Shown: positions 1-9,946, numbered from the stretch's first letter. The stretch: 47,115 nucleotides of DNA from Symbiodinium natans (GCA_905221605.1 CAJNDS010000327.1:117501-164615); one strand, 5' to 3'. A program made the numbers and translations. The notes: generated from the letters alone by a model not told the origin.

Positions 1-156
1 TTTTAGGGTTTAGGGTTCGGCAGTTTAGGGTTTAGGGTGTGGGGTCTAGGGTGAAGTAGAGGTGATAAGTACCCTCCTAGATAAGGTGGAGATCGACGCG
101 AAGAGCCACTAAAAAAAGATGGTTCCTCTGGGAGTGTAGACTCACATTTAAAGATT

Positions 157-232
157 ACCCTAAACCCTGAACCCTGAACCCTAAACCCTAAACCCTAAAC
201 CCTAAACCCTAAACCCTAAACCCTAAACCCTA
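157..232 (-). repeat. CCCTAAA array
   Basis: About ten consecutive CCCTAAA heptamers, two of them CCCTGAA variants near the left edge. Read on the minus strand this is TTTAGGG, the telomere repeat known from plants and several dinoflagellates. It is interstitial here. Confidence 0.95.
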
Positions 233-322
233 TGCGCTTCAGAATTAGAAACGTCTGCGAGCGTGTCACACTCATGCCACAGCCTCGACATGTTTCATCT
301 CCTTATGCTAACAGTCCCTAAT

Positions 323-435
323 CTTTGTGGTGCTTTACTGTAACTTTACATCCTTAGCCTTTTTGGGTTTATCGGGTTTCTTAATAGGGCAGCTAAAAGT
401 TTAATTTCTTTACTACCCTCCTAAGTGCAGCCAAG
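323..435 (+). repeat. Dispersed 113-bp repeat, copy 1 (uninterrupted)
   Basis: Begins CTTTGTGGTGCTTTACTGTA and ends CCTCCTAAGTGCAGCCAAG. Copies recur at 14275-14388 (uninterrupted) and at 5428-5703, where a telomere-like array splits it. The core includes GGGTTTCTTAATA-GGCAGCTAAA. No protein frame is conserved among the copies, so it looks like a non-coding dispersed element or a fragment of one. Confidence 0.8.
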
Positions 436-755
436 TAATAGGGACTATAGTAACCCCCTATTATCATCCCTTTTCAAGGACTGCAAGAAAAGGTGCTCTT
501 CAGAATAAGATACATCTGCGGATGTAATGCTCATGCCCCCCACCCCTGACCAAAAGCAGGTACACTTGTGTTATCGTTGGAAGGGGCACATAGTTGAAGA
601 TGAGGCACCTAAACTAAGTCAAAACTTGCGATGAAAGATTCACTTCTTGACGCTATGGAACAAGTTTGCCGTTGCCTATTAAGGCGCAGAACCCACCCCC
701 CCCCCCGCCCAGATTAACCCAGCTATGCAACCCAAGAGCCAGCAAGACAAAGATG

Positions 756-834
756 CCTAAACCCTAAACCCTAAACCCTAAACCCTAAACCCTAAACCCT
801 AAACCCTAAACCCTAAACCCTAAACCCTAAACCC
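756..834 (-). repeat. CCCTAAA array
   Basis: Eleven nearly perfect CCCTAAA heptamers. Confidence 0.95.
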
Positions 835-1726
835 GTTCCGAGGGCTCCGGGGTGGCAAATGGCCGCTTTAAAGACAGAAACCCAGCCCTACTCGGCTGTT
901 GGGGAACGAAATAAAAGATGCTCTTCAGAATGGGAAAACGTCTGCGGATTTTTCTACTCATGCCCTCCCTCAGAATAAGCCGTGTTTGCGGACGTCATCC
1001 TCAAGCCCCCCTCGCTGAACAAGAAAGCTTGACTAGACTAAGTGAAACCCTTGCGATATGGCACTCTTTGCGGCTTCAATGCACACTTATGAACGACAGG
1101 GGAAGCGAACGGATTAAAACATACGCTCTTTACACTACATTCACGCTGCAGACAGTGTGGAGCCACCGCATGCTCCTACTGATGAGGGCAGACGGATGAA
1201 GAAGACAATGCATGCAAATCTACAAGTGCGGCTTTTTTCCGCACTCTTTAACATGGGGAAGGTTGAGAGCGATACATTTCAGTGTCTGCCCCCTACAAAA
1301 TCGAGACTAAATGCTTGACAAACATAAGCTGCTTCAGCATCATTTCTGTCTCTGGGACGCAGACAATCGTTTTGTTAACTCCAGATGGTTTACTTAACTG
1401 TGCCGACACTTAACAACCCCGGGGAATGTGCTGGTTCCAGGGGCTGGAACGGCTCGATCAAGCCTTGTCTGTTACAAGTAAGCAATGTCCTACCAAATCT
1501 TGTTTAATTTATCACTCGACCCATCGTACGTTACCCTGCTGATATCCCCACTTATAAAAAGGGTTTAGGGTTTAGGGTTGAGGGTTAGGGTTTAGGGTTT
1601 AGGGAGGCCACCGGGATATTTCATATGTTCCCTTACTGCGTTCAAGAGGGTCATTTCGGAATATTTCTCCGAAGGTTTCGAGGGCCAATCTTGCTACAGT
1701 GCCCGTCAAAGAGCTGAGTTGTTGTT

Positions 1727-1801
1727 GGGTTTAGGGTTTAGGGTTTAGGGTTTAGGGTTTAGGGTTTAGGGTTTTGGGTTTTGGGTTTAGGGTTTAGGGT
1801 T
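1727..1801 (+). repeat. TTTAGGG array
   Basis: About ten heptamers in the G-rich orientation, with two TTTTGGG variants near the right edge. Confidence 0.93.
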
Positions 1802-2029
1802 CGAAGTAAATATGTACGCCCCAAACCCCGATTTCACGCACCTTGTGCTTCCGCCGTTGATAGCTGAAGGTGCATGCCAGAACTACACCCTAAACCCTGA
1901 ACCCTAAGCCCTAAACCCTAGAACCCTGAACCCGTCAATCCTCAACTGTGGACGACCATCCTTTTACACCGTGTTGCCGAAGCAGAGCCCTCCGTGTTAG
2001 CATGTTCTTCGGACAAAAGTCCTGTGCTT

Positions 2030-2149
2030 GGGTTTAGGGTTTAGGGTTTAGGGTTTAGGGTTTAGGGTTTAGGGTTTAGGGTTTAGGGTCTAGGGTCTAG
2101 GGTTTAGGGTTTAGGGTTTAGGGTTTAGGGTATAGAGGTTTAGGGTATA
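2030..2149 (+). repeat. TTTAGGG array
   Basis: About sixteen heptamers with two adjacent TCTAGGG variants in the middle. The right end degenerates to TATAGAGG. Confidence 0.93.
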
Positions 2150-2204
2150 AGCCTAGAGTTTGTGAGGTTCCACCCACACACCCCGCCCGACATACATGAC
2201 ACAC

Positions 2205-2405
2205 CCCCTAAACCCTAAAGCTTAAACGCGAAACCCTAAGCCCTAAACCCTAAACCCTGAAACCACTGGCCTAAACCCTAAACCCTCAACCCTAAACCCT
2301 AAGCTCTAAACCCTAAACCCTAAACCCTAAACCCTAAACCCTGAGCCCTAAGCCCTAAACCCTAAACCCTAAACCCGAAGCCCGAAGCCCTAAGCCCCAA
2401 ACCCT
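2205..2405 (-). repeat. Degenerate CCCTAAA array
   Basis: Heptamers with many variants (CCCTAAG, CCCGAAG, CCCTCAA, CTCTAAA) over about 200 bp. It faces the array at 2030-2149 in opposite orientation across about 55 bp of other sequence. Confidence 0.9.
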
Positions 2406-2851
2406 GCCGAGGATCCTGCGATCAAGACCGGGCATCGATTCAGGGGCCACGGGTTTGCTGACATCGACATCGATCTCTTTGAGGCCAGTGGTTTAGGGTT
2501 TAGGGTTTAGGGTTTAGGGTTCCGGGTTTAGGGTTTACGGTTTAGGGTTTAGGTGCCAGTGGGGGGGTTTACTTGGAAGCGGAAGCTCTAGGGTTTAGGG
2601 GTTAGGGTTTAGGGTTTAGGGATTGGGGTTTAGGGTTATGGGGATGTATATTCGGGTTTCTAGGGGATACGAAGTAGACTTACTAAGTCAAAAAGGGCTT
2701 CCAAGTAGGGCGACCCTAAGCCCCAGGCCTCAAGCCGTAAACCCCCTAAACAAATGCCGCCACTCTGCTTACAGCCCTCACCCTAAACCCTAAACCCAAA
2801 GCCCAAAACCCTATAAACCCTAACCCTAAACCTGGAATGGCCAGCTTTCCG

Positions 2852-2935
2852 CCAGGGTTGCCCCAGCCAGGTGCCCCAGCCAGGGTTACCCCCGCCAGGG
2901 TTGCCCCTGCCAGGGTTGGCCCTGCGCCAGGTTGC
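2852..2935. repeat. GCCAGGGTTGCCCC minisatellite
   Basis: About five imperfect units of 15-17 bp based on GCCAGGGTTGCCCC. It gives an Ala/Gly/Thr-rich frame on the minus strand that I regard as an artefact. Confidence 0.8.
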
Positions 2936-2993
2936 CAAGGTCGGCAGAATTCCACCCCCCCCCGGGCTGTCATACTATTCCCTGTATTCCGAA

Positions 2994-3073
2994 CCCTAAA
3001 CCCTAAACCCTAAACCCTAAACCCTAAACCCTAAACCCTAAACCCTAAACCCTAAACCCTAAACCCTAAACCC
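2994..3073 (-). repeat. CCCTAAA array
   Basis: Eleven perfect heptamers in a row. Confidence 0.95.
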
Positions 3074-4030
3074 GGTCATCAGGGGATGACAACGGGTCCG
3101 CTGCACTCCCTAGACAAAGCCACCTCCAAGGCTTGCATTTGGTATGTGGGGGATCTCGAAGCCACCCTAAACCTCAACCCCAAACAACCCTAGCCCTAAA
3201 CCCTAAACCCCACACCCTAGCCCTAAACCCTAAACCCCAACCCTAGCCCGAAACCCTATCAAGACATTAAGAGCGCCACGGTGAGCGGCCAGGAGACGCC
3301 TGAGGAGACGTCTTCGTGGAGGCTGCTGGGATGTCTTTTTTGGGCAAAGTTTTGGTAAGCTGGGCCTCCTCATCAGGGTTTAGGGTTTCGGGTTTTGGGG
3401 TTTAGGGTTTAGACATTTTTGGGGTGAGGAGCTACGGACTCTTCAGGGTGTTGAGAGAGGCTTTGGGTTTGGGATCAAGGTAAGATTGCAAGCCCTTGGG
3501 CAGGATCCTGCGTGTGGGCCGAGTTGAAACAGGGTTGGCTTTGGGGTGTTTGGGGTTTGGGGTTTGGGGTTTAGGGTTTAGGGTTTAGGGTTTAGGGCCA
3601 TCTCACATCCTAAAGCCTTCTTGGGTGGGGGGAGGAGGAGGCGGGTTCGGCGCGCTCGTGAACTCAGAAACTCTTGTGGCCTACATGTTGAGTGAGCCTA
3701 GAGTGTAGGGTTTAGGGTTTAGGGTTTAGGGTTTAGGGAGGGTGTGATTGTGAGCGGCTCCCAAGCAGGATGTACAAGAAAAGCATCAAATTCGCCGTCA
3801 TGTCGGCATGTCGCCCGGGCCCAGAACCTTACACCCGAAACCCGAACCCCCCAGCCCACCAACCCTGAGTAAGTCACCTTCAACATTCGAGGGCCCTAAA
3901 CCCTAACCCTGAAGCATCAAAGTCGACAGCAACATGCCCTCCTTCAATGCCCCCAAAAATGCCCCCTATAACTTCTCCACCCAAGCCCAGCCCACATCCC
4001 CGCCGCAGCTCTCCAATCCTCTAGCTCTCC

Positions 4031-4095
4031 CACCCCTCCTCCACCCCTCCTCCACCCCTCCTCCACCCCTCCTCCACCCCTCCTCCACTCCTCCA
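4031..4095. repeat. CACCCCTCCTC minisatellite
   Basis: About five copies of an 11-bp pyrimidine unit, strongly strand-asymmetric. It produces the Pro-rich (plus) and Gly/Glu-rich (minus) frames seen here. Confidence 0.85.
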
Positions 4096-4261
4096 GCGCC
4101 TCCGCCCTCCTGGATCTCTTTAAGAAGCATATTTTATCAATGGGGTCCCCCCCCCCACTTGAGTGCTCAACTGAAACCCCAAAACTGCTAAAATCCCAGC
4201 AAATGCTCAAAAATAAGAAGCCCCTACCAATTTTCGCATCCCATCTACTCCAGGATGACTA

Positions 4262-4416
4262 TAAACCCCAACCCTCAAGCCTCAACCCTCAACCCTAAAC
4301 CCTCGACCCTAAACCCTAAACCCTAAACCCTAAACCCTAAACCCTAAACCCTAAACCCTAAACCCTAAACCCTAAACCCTAAACCCTCAACCCTCAACCC
4401 TCAACCCTCAACCCTG
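4262..4416 (-). repeat. CCCTAAA array with CCCTCAA flanks
   Basis: A central block of perfect CCCTAAA flanked on both sides by CCCTCAA units. The variants cluster rather than being scattered, which fits local duplication of variant units. Confidence 0.93.
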
Positions 4417-5013
4417 AGGCTAGGACGGAAGGCAGCACCCAAGGGCGTGGCATTGCCACCCGATCGGCTCCTCCACGAGCAACATGTCCAGCCACGTGGC
4501 TAACTCCTCTACTTGGGGTTCAGGGTGTAGGGTGTAGGGTTTGGGGTTTATGGTTTAGGGTTTAGGGAACAGAGCTTGAGGGGTTTCGCGGACGGAAAGG
4601 CTGGCTCATTTTGGGTTGGTTCATTTTGGATTGTGGCAGCACATCACGCCCTGGGGGGGGGGGAGGGCGGGGGCGGCGGGGAGGAGAAAAGAGACGGTGT
4701 CTGCAGTGTGCCAAGGTGTATTTTGCCCGCGTTAGGTCCCTGTCATCCATTTTTTCAATGGCCGGTTTGAAATTCTTAAATCTTATTACCCTTAATGAGT
4801 CCCCTACAGTATGCAATCATTAAAAGGCCATAAGCAATGCATCTTATAGGGCCCCTAAACCTACCCCAGTTCAGCCCAACCCAGTTCAGTTTGCAAGGAA
4901 GCTAAACCAGTTCCTGCACTCGGTGGAGTTCGACCCCGAAGGACGGGTCGAACAAGAGAGAGTTTTCAGGTGCTGGAGGCTTCAAGGAACCAGGAGGGGG
5001 TTTCGGAAACAAA

Positions 5014-5166
5014 TCCTAAACCCTAAACCCTAAACCCTACCCTAAACCCTAAACCCTAAACCCTAAACCCTAAACCCTAAACCCTAAACCCTAAACCCTA
5101 AACCCTAAACCCTAAACCCTAAACCCTAAACCCTAAACCCTAAACCCTAAACCCCAAACCCTAAAC
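5014..5166 (-). repeat. CCCTAAA array
   Basis: About 21 heptamers, one unit shortened at about 5037-5043 and one CCCCAAA variant near the right end. Confidence 0.95.
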
Positions 5167-5427
5167 GTCCTTGAGCACAAGCTCCAAGCCCAAGCTCGTG
5201 ACTCCGGGGTCCAAAGCATCGCACCGAAAAGCGTGGAATTGGGTAGCCGGTATCTTCCACATCCTCAACTCTTTCGGGTGTAGGGTGTAGGGTGTAGGGT
5301 TTAGGGTTTAGGGTTTAGGGTTTAGGGTTTAGGGTTGAGGGTTCAGGGACCCCCCAGCACGTACATCCCACACGGCTTTGAGGGTACGGAGGCTCCGCAT
5401 GGCGAGCTGTGGTTGTCTCCCTGGCTT

Positions 5428-5703
5428 CTTTGTGGTACTTTACCGTAGCTTTAGATCCCTAAACCCTAAACCCTAAACCCTAAACCCTAAACCCTAAACC
5501 CTAAACCCTAAACCCTAAACCCTAAACCCTAAACCCTAAACCCTAAACCCTAAACCCTAAACCCTAAACCCTAAACCCTAAACCCTAAACCCTAAGCCCT
5601 AAACCCTAAACTCTAGACCCTAACCCCTTTTTGGGTTTATTGGGTTTCTTAATAAGGCAGCTAAACAGTTCATTTTTTTACTACCCTCCTAAGTGCAGCC
5701 AAG
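5428..5703 (+). repeat. Dispersed 113-bp repeat, copy 2, split by a telomere-like array
   Basis: The left third (5428-5458, CTTTGTGGTACTTTACCGTA through GATCC) and the right two thirds (about 5625-5703, CTTTTTGGGTTT through GCAGCCAAG) match the uninterrupted copies at 323-435 and 14275-14388. Between them lie about 167 bp of CCCTAAA repeats. The uninterrupted copies read GATCCTTACCCTTTTTGG or CATCCTTAGCCTTTTTGG at this point, so the array was gained in this copy. Confidence 0.85.
5458..5626 (-). repeat. CCCTAAA array inserted in a dispersed repeat
   Basis: About 23 heptamers, perfect on the left and variant on the right (CCCTAAG, CTCTAGA). It interrupts the repeat at 5428-5703. Confidence 0.95.
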
Positions 5704-6118
5704 GCTTCCCATAAGCAAGAATCACTTGGGATGTTCCCCCCTCATACTTCCTAGGTAGGATAAGGGGACCCTTCAAAGGGTACCCCTTATTGACCCTCTT
5801 CTGGCTCTCTTAAACAAAAACCTTATTCAGAGGGTCTATATCTCCATGGGTCCCCCTAATCCTATCCCCTAATACTAACTCCTAGGACCGGGACTAGGCC
5901 CTCTTTCCCCTTTTTGTAGGGTTGGGGTTCCCTTGTAAATCTCCTTAAAGCCAAAAAGGGCACCCTTTTTGTTCCTAGGATGCTTTCGGGTCTAGGATGT
6001 TCCCCCTCATACTAACAGTCCTTAGTAGGGATTATAGTACCCCCGATGATCATTCATACTCAGGGCTGTTGGTATATAAAGGGGAACGTCCCCTTGAGGG
6101 GGTCTCTTTACGGCTTTA
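5704..6118. other. Unique A/T-richer stretch, no gene
   Basis: Array-free sequence with runs of CCCC and repeated stops in all frames. Parts near 5940-6000 (GGGCACCC, GTTCCTAGGATGC) resemble 9305-9340, so this too is probably a dispersed repeat. No coding or RNA signal recognised. Confidence 0.6.
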
Positions 6119-6320
6119 AGGCTTTAGGGCTTTTTCGGGTTTTGAGGCTTTAGGGCTTTTTCGGGTTTTGAGGCTTTAGGGCTCTTTGGGGTTTTGAGGC
6201 TTTGGGGCTCTTTAGGGTGTTGAGCTCTCTGGGTTTTTTGGGCTTTAGGGCTCTTGGGGTTTTGAGGCTTTTAGGGCTTTTAGGGCTTTGGGAGGGCTTT
6301 AGGGGCTTTGAGGTTGTGAG
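6119..6320 (+). repeat. GGCTTTAGGGCT minisatellite
   Basis: Six to seven imperfect units of roughly 26-32 bp built from TTTTGAGGCTTTAGGGCT with TTTTCGGG spacers. The unit contains a TTTAGGG core. The open frames on both strands here (Leu/Gly-rich plus, Pro/Lys-rich minus) follow from the repeat and are not called as genes. Confidence 0.75.
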
Positions 6321-6773
6321 GCTTAAGGGCTTTATGGGGTTTGGGTCTAGCGGTTTTCTGGCTTTGGGGTTGAGGGTTCCCGGGTTTAGGTTTGAAGGGT
6401 TGGGGGATTGCATGTGGGTTTTGGGATTATGGGCTTGGGTTTCTTTTTGGGTTTTAAGTCTTTGGGGTTTTCGGCCTTGTAGGCTTGAAGGGACTAAAGG
6501 AGGGACCCGTAGAAGGGACCTTAGGGGCTTCTTAGGAATAAGACTAAGGGTCCCGTCTAGGCGTCCCTCCTGACCCTAAACCCTGAACCCTAAACCCTAA
6601 ACCCTAAACCCTAAACCCTAAGCCCGAAAACCCTAGGCCAGTGTTTGACTCATCCTGGTGAGGCTTGCAGCGCAAGGTGGGACAGAGGCGTGCAAGGTCG
6701 GTGAGAAAGGGGCCGACGCGTGATGAAGACCTCATGATGGCGGTGCGGCTCTAAGCAGCTTCCCTAAAACCCA

Positions 6774-6870
6774 GGGTTTAGGGTTTAGGGTTTAGGGTTT
6801 AGGGTTTAGGGTTTGGGGTTCAGCCTGAAACCCTAAAGCCCTAAAGCCCTAAAGCCCTAAACCCTAAACC
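6774..6870. repeat. Head-to-head TTTAGGG / CCCTAAA pair
   Basis: A G-rich array (6774-6821) is followed after a short quasi-palindromic centre (GGGTTCAG C CTGAA-ACCC, about 6818-6835) by a C-rich array with CCCTAAAG octamers. This is the orientation expected where two telomere-like ends meet. Confidence 0.8.
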
Positions 6871-7093
6871 CGCAAAACCCTTAAACCTTTCCACCTAACT
6901 CTCACCCAATACGCGCTACCTTACCTCCCCTACTACCTACCCCCGCTCTATACTACCCCCCCCCCCCCCACCCAGGTTCCCTCCAGAATTGAGGCTATGT
7001 AGGGATAGTTAAGGCTTATTCAGGTTATTTGAGGGGACCGAGGGTAGTATACAGGGAGCTCATGAACGTGAGGCCTAAGTCCTACATCCTGGA

Positions 7094-7266
7094 GGTTTAG
7101 GGTTTAGGGTTTAACCCTAAACCCTAAACCCGAAACCCGAAAAACTAAACCCTAAACCCTAAACCCTAAACCCTAAACCCTAAACCCTAAACCCTAAACC
7201 CTAAACCCTAAACCCTAAACCCTAAACCCTAAACCCTAAACCCTAAACCCTAAACCCTAAACCCTA
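7094..7266. repeat. Head-to-head junction (TTTAGGG)n-(CCCTAAA)n
   Basis: Positions 7094-7111 (18 nt of TTTAGGG repeat) and 7113-7130 (18 nt of CCCTAAA repeat) are perfect reverse complements around one centre T at 7112. The C-rich side continues for about 20 heptamers to 7266, while the G-rich side is only about 19 bp. A perfect inverted telomere-repeat junction is the classical footprint of end-to-end joining, though an inversion or foldback could give the same. Confidence 0.9.
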
Positions 7267-7337
7267 CAAGGGCCACAATGAGGATCCTAAACCAAGAGCC
7301 CAAAAGTTGAAGGCCTTAACGCGGAACCCTAATACTT

Positions 7338-7409
7338 GTTTAGGGTTTAGGGTTTAGGGTTTAGGGTTTAGGGTTTAGGGTTTAGGGTTGAGGGTTTAGG
7401 GTTTAGGGT
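7338..7409 (+). repeat. TTTAGGG array
   Basis: Ten heptamers with one TTGAGGG variant. Confidence 0.95.
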
Positions 7410-7528
7410 GCCATTTTGCCCCTTTTGTTGGTTCTTGGTTCGCTCGCAAAGTAGCCAACCCCAAAAGGGCATCCTCATATTCCAATATGGCTACTGGGCT
7501 ACTAAGTAGCCCGATAACCTTCTCCAAG

Positions 7529-7678
7529 CCCTAAACCCTAAACCCTAAACCCTAAACCCTAAACCCTAAACCCTAAACCCTAAACCCTAAACCCTAAACC
7601 CTAAACCCTAAACCCTAAACCCTAAACCCTAAACGCGAAATCCTAAACCCTAAGCCCTAAACCCTAAACCCTAACCCC
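7529..7678 (-). repeat. CCCTAAA array
   Basis: About 21 heptamers, variant at the right end (CGCGAAA, CCCTAAG). Confidence 0.95.
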
Positions 7679-7743
7679 TTGAAGCCCGAAAGCCCAAAAA
7701 CCAGCAGACAGAGGGGAGCAAGGAGCAGCACGAGCCATGCTCG

Positions 7744-7899
7744 CATGGTACTTATTAACCAACTAGAACTGTACTGAAAAAGGTTTAGGGTTTGGGGTTT
7801 ATGACTGTACGTATGACTGTACTTATAGCCATATTCGGGCACTCAAGGGGCTTATAAGTGGGTTGTAAGTACAGTTCTGGTTGGTGAATACGTACCATG
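7744..7899. mobile_element. Foldback/MITE-like element, copy A
   Basis: Terminal inverted repeats at 7744-7774 and 7869-7899 agree at 28 of 31 positions (outer end CATGGTAC, inner end AGAACTGTAC). The interior carries a short telomere-like stretch (about 7781-7801) and the block CCATATTCGGGCACT found in other family members. There is no ORF, so it would be non-autonomous. Related copies lie at 9501-9611, 16903-17029 and 25050-25211. No clear target-site duplication could be fixed by eye. Confidence 0.7.
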
Positions 7900-7904
7900 A
7901 ACCT

Positions 7905-9098
7905 CCAAGCAGCATGTAGTTGGAGTCCCAGACGGCGGCTCCTTTTGGTTAAGGTGTCTGGGTTTGGGGTCTAAGGCCTCTGGTATTCCTGGTGCCGCTG
8001 GAAAATCATGTGGCTTTTCGCTGGTGGCGGGGATGGGGGGGGGGGGGTGGTGGTTGGTTGGTTGGTTGGTTGCGTCCATGTATTTTGCGTGGCGGAAACG
8101 TCGGTAGTTACAGCGGTTTTTGCTGTTTTTGGAAAGTTCGTCGATTTCTCAACTTCTTTCGTCTCTGTGTTTTTGACATTTTTCGGGGCGGGGGGGGGGG
8201 GGGGGGGTTCCAGAATCTTCGGCATTGCACTGCATCCTCGCACGTTGCGATGCTATTTCTTTTGATCACGTCAAGAAACGTTTTGATGCGGCTTTTCGCT
8301 TTTTCTCTGGGGAGGGGGGCTGCTGTAGAATCCCCGATATTTCCAGCATTTTCGGCACTCTTCGATGAAAAACCTCGGTATATACAGCAGTTTCGGCACT
8401 CTGCGCTGTTATGTTTCGGTTGTTGTCATTTTAAAAGACCACAATCCCTCAACTCCAGTTGTTGTGTGTAGTCGTCATTGTATTATAGCGTGCAGGCCGA
8501 ATCATGGGCATCTACAGCATTTTTGCTCTTTTGCTTCGTCACTTCTGGTGAGCCTGTCGCCCAATTGAATCGGTTTCTTCTTCGAAGCACTGAGAACGGA
8601 GCAAGCTTCTGTGCAGTGATGGGTTCAAGGGGAGCAGTTAACCCAAGGTTCCCGTATACTCCCAAATGCTCCCTAAGGCTCCCTAAGCTTCCCTAAGGTT
8701 GCCTAGGTGCCTACCCCCCATAAACCCGCCTCCCTTCAGAACCCTCTCATGCAAACAACGTGCGGGCAGCAACTTGAGGAGAAAGACACAGCTTTCCCCC
8801 GGAAATGCGTGTTGCGCAAAAGCCCCACGTGTCTTTTTTAAACAGTCTACAAACGTTCCACGGCGGCGAGAGGAACACTTTCCTTGTTTTCGGGTGTACA
8901 GGGGTAGGTTTGAGCAGAGTCTGTCACTGCAAACGATACCCTCAATCCCGACGAAAAGGGGGGTGGGGGGGACTTGGGGGGGGGGGGGGATGATTTGATT
9001 TTCGGGCTTCGCGGTTTTGCCCTCGAAGGAGCCTCCAAGAACCGCGGTCGTGGACGATAGGTAGGCCGAAGTCCGACTGGTAGGAAGCCCTGCGGCTT
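7905..9098. other. Array-free stretch of 1.2 kb, no gene
   Basis: The longest stretch without telomere-like repeats in the left half. It has long homopolymer G runs (about 8038-8047, 8190-8207 and 8979-8989). Several overlapping open frames on both strands (up to 159 codons at 7992-8471, Gly/Trp/Phe-rich) cross the G runs, start at arbitrary points and show no domain. I do not call a gene. A degenerate segment with GGCACTCT and TATACAGCA-TTT appears two or three times (about 8320-8400 and 8505-8530), which suggests decayed tandem repeats. Confidence 0.55.
8650..8715 (+). repeat. Dispersed CTCCCTAAGG repeat, copy 1
   Basis: CTCCCTAAGGCTCCCTAAGC then TTCCCTAAGGTTGCC and CTACCCCCC. A near-identical block lies at about 44300-44358. 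The unit is itself a short tandem of (C/T)TCCCTAAGG. Confidence 0.65.
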
Positions 9099-9210
9099 GT
9101 TTAGGGTTTAGGGTTTAGGGTTTAGGGTTTAGGGTTTAGGGTTTAGGGTTTAGGGTTTAGGGTTTAGGGTTTAGGGTGTAGGGCTTAGGGTTTAGGGTTT
9201 AGGGTTTAGG
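9099..9210 (+). repeat. TTTAGGG array
   Basis: About 16 heptamers, mostly perfect, with TGTAGGG and CTTAGGG variants toward the right. Confidence 0.95.
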
Positions 9211-9500
9211 TTGTCTGATGTGCTAGGACCCAGAGCGCAGTCCTGGGACTCACCTTCAGTCCCCTCTTTAGGGTTGAGGGCTTAGGGTTTCACAAAGGTA
9301 AACAAGGGGCGCCCTTCTTATTCCTAGGTTGCTCTTGGGTCTTGATTGTCAAACTCTACGGCTTCCTTGTAGGAGTTGTGCTTCTTTCTTAAACTCATTC
9401 AAATTTTGGTTTACAGAAATCCCAATGGAATATTGCACATAAATTCAATGCCCATTATGGCTCTAGGGGATTATTGTATTGAACTTGGGGTTTCGACTGT

Positions 9501-9611
9501 GTACTTGAAGGTTCATGGGTAGTCAAAGGTAGCTTGGGTTGCAAATTGTTACAACCGCATTTCGGGCACTGAAAGCCCCACTTTTTTTGCGACCCATGAA
9601 TCTTCAAGTAT
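9501..9611. mobile_element. Foldback/MITE-like element, copy C
   Basis: Inverted ends 9501-9520 (GTACTTGAAGGTTCATGGGT) and 9592-9611 match at 18 of 20 positions. The interior has TTTCGGGCACT, shared with copy A. About 110 bp in total, no ORF. Confidence 0.6.
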
Positions 9612-9770
9612 ACGACTCAGGGTACCCAAGACCAGAGACCATATGGAGACAAGCCAACTTACGCGAGTCGTTGCCAGTCGGTGCTTCGTGATGACGCTGG
9701 AGCGGTTTGTTCTTTTCCTCAGAGCCTGCAAATTGAGTTTGCCAAGTCCGAAAAGAGCCTTAAGGAAGAA

Positions 9771-9834
9771 GGTCTAGGGTTTAGGGTTTAGGGTTTAGGG
9801 TTTAGGGTTTAGGGTTTAGGGTTTAGGGTTTAGG
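9771..9834 (+). repeat. TTTAGGG array
   Basis: Nine heptamers, the first TCTAGGG. Confidence 0.95.
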
Positions 9835-9946
9835 CAGCCCTGAGGTCGTGAACCGTTCCCAAGAATTCCCTTCTCTATTTCCGATTTTTCAACCTGGTCT
9901 CCAGCATGGGTCCTGGGGCTCGCCAGTCACCAGGAGAGAGTAAGCA

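Larger units (their letters stand above)
231..1080 (+). repeat. Locally repeated ~48-bp module, four copies
   Basis: A module reading GCTCTTCAGAAT, then a CGTCTGCGGA core, then CTCATGCCC appears at about 231-279, 492-540, 917-966 and 967-1012. The third and fourth are adjacent. Copies two and four are also followed by a related stretch, CTAAGT-AAA-CTTGCGAT, at about 612-632 and 1037-1058. This suggests duplication of a larger unit. Confidence 0.65.
1..4860. other. Telomere-like repeat mosaic, no gene recognised
   Basis: This stretch alternates short arrays of TTTAGGG (G-rich on the given strand) and CCCTAAA (C-rich) with 50-400 bp of unrelated sequence. Smaller arrays not listed separately lie at about 2-52, 1561-1606, 1885-1932, 2490-2556, 2590-2640, 2778-2832, 3163-3258, 3377-3411, 3541-3597, 3708-3738 and 4515-4567. 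Open frames here are short, low-complexity or overlap one another on both strands. I see no domain, no long frame and no RNA gene. Confidence 0.8.

Noticed and set aside
918-1199. Open frame of 93 codons in the left end
   Set aside because: It starts inside the repeated 48-bp module, has no recognisable domain and there is no sign of selection; probably chance.
7992-8471. Gly/Trp/Phe-rich frames around long G runs on the plus strand and Pro-rich frames on the minus strand
   Set aside because: Homopolymer runs encode the composition in every frame; overlapping frames on both strands contradict a real gene.
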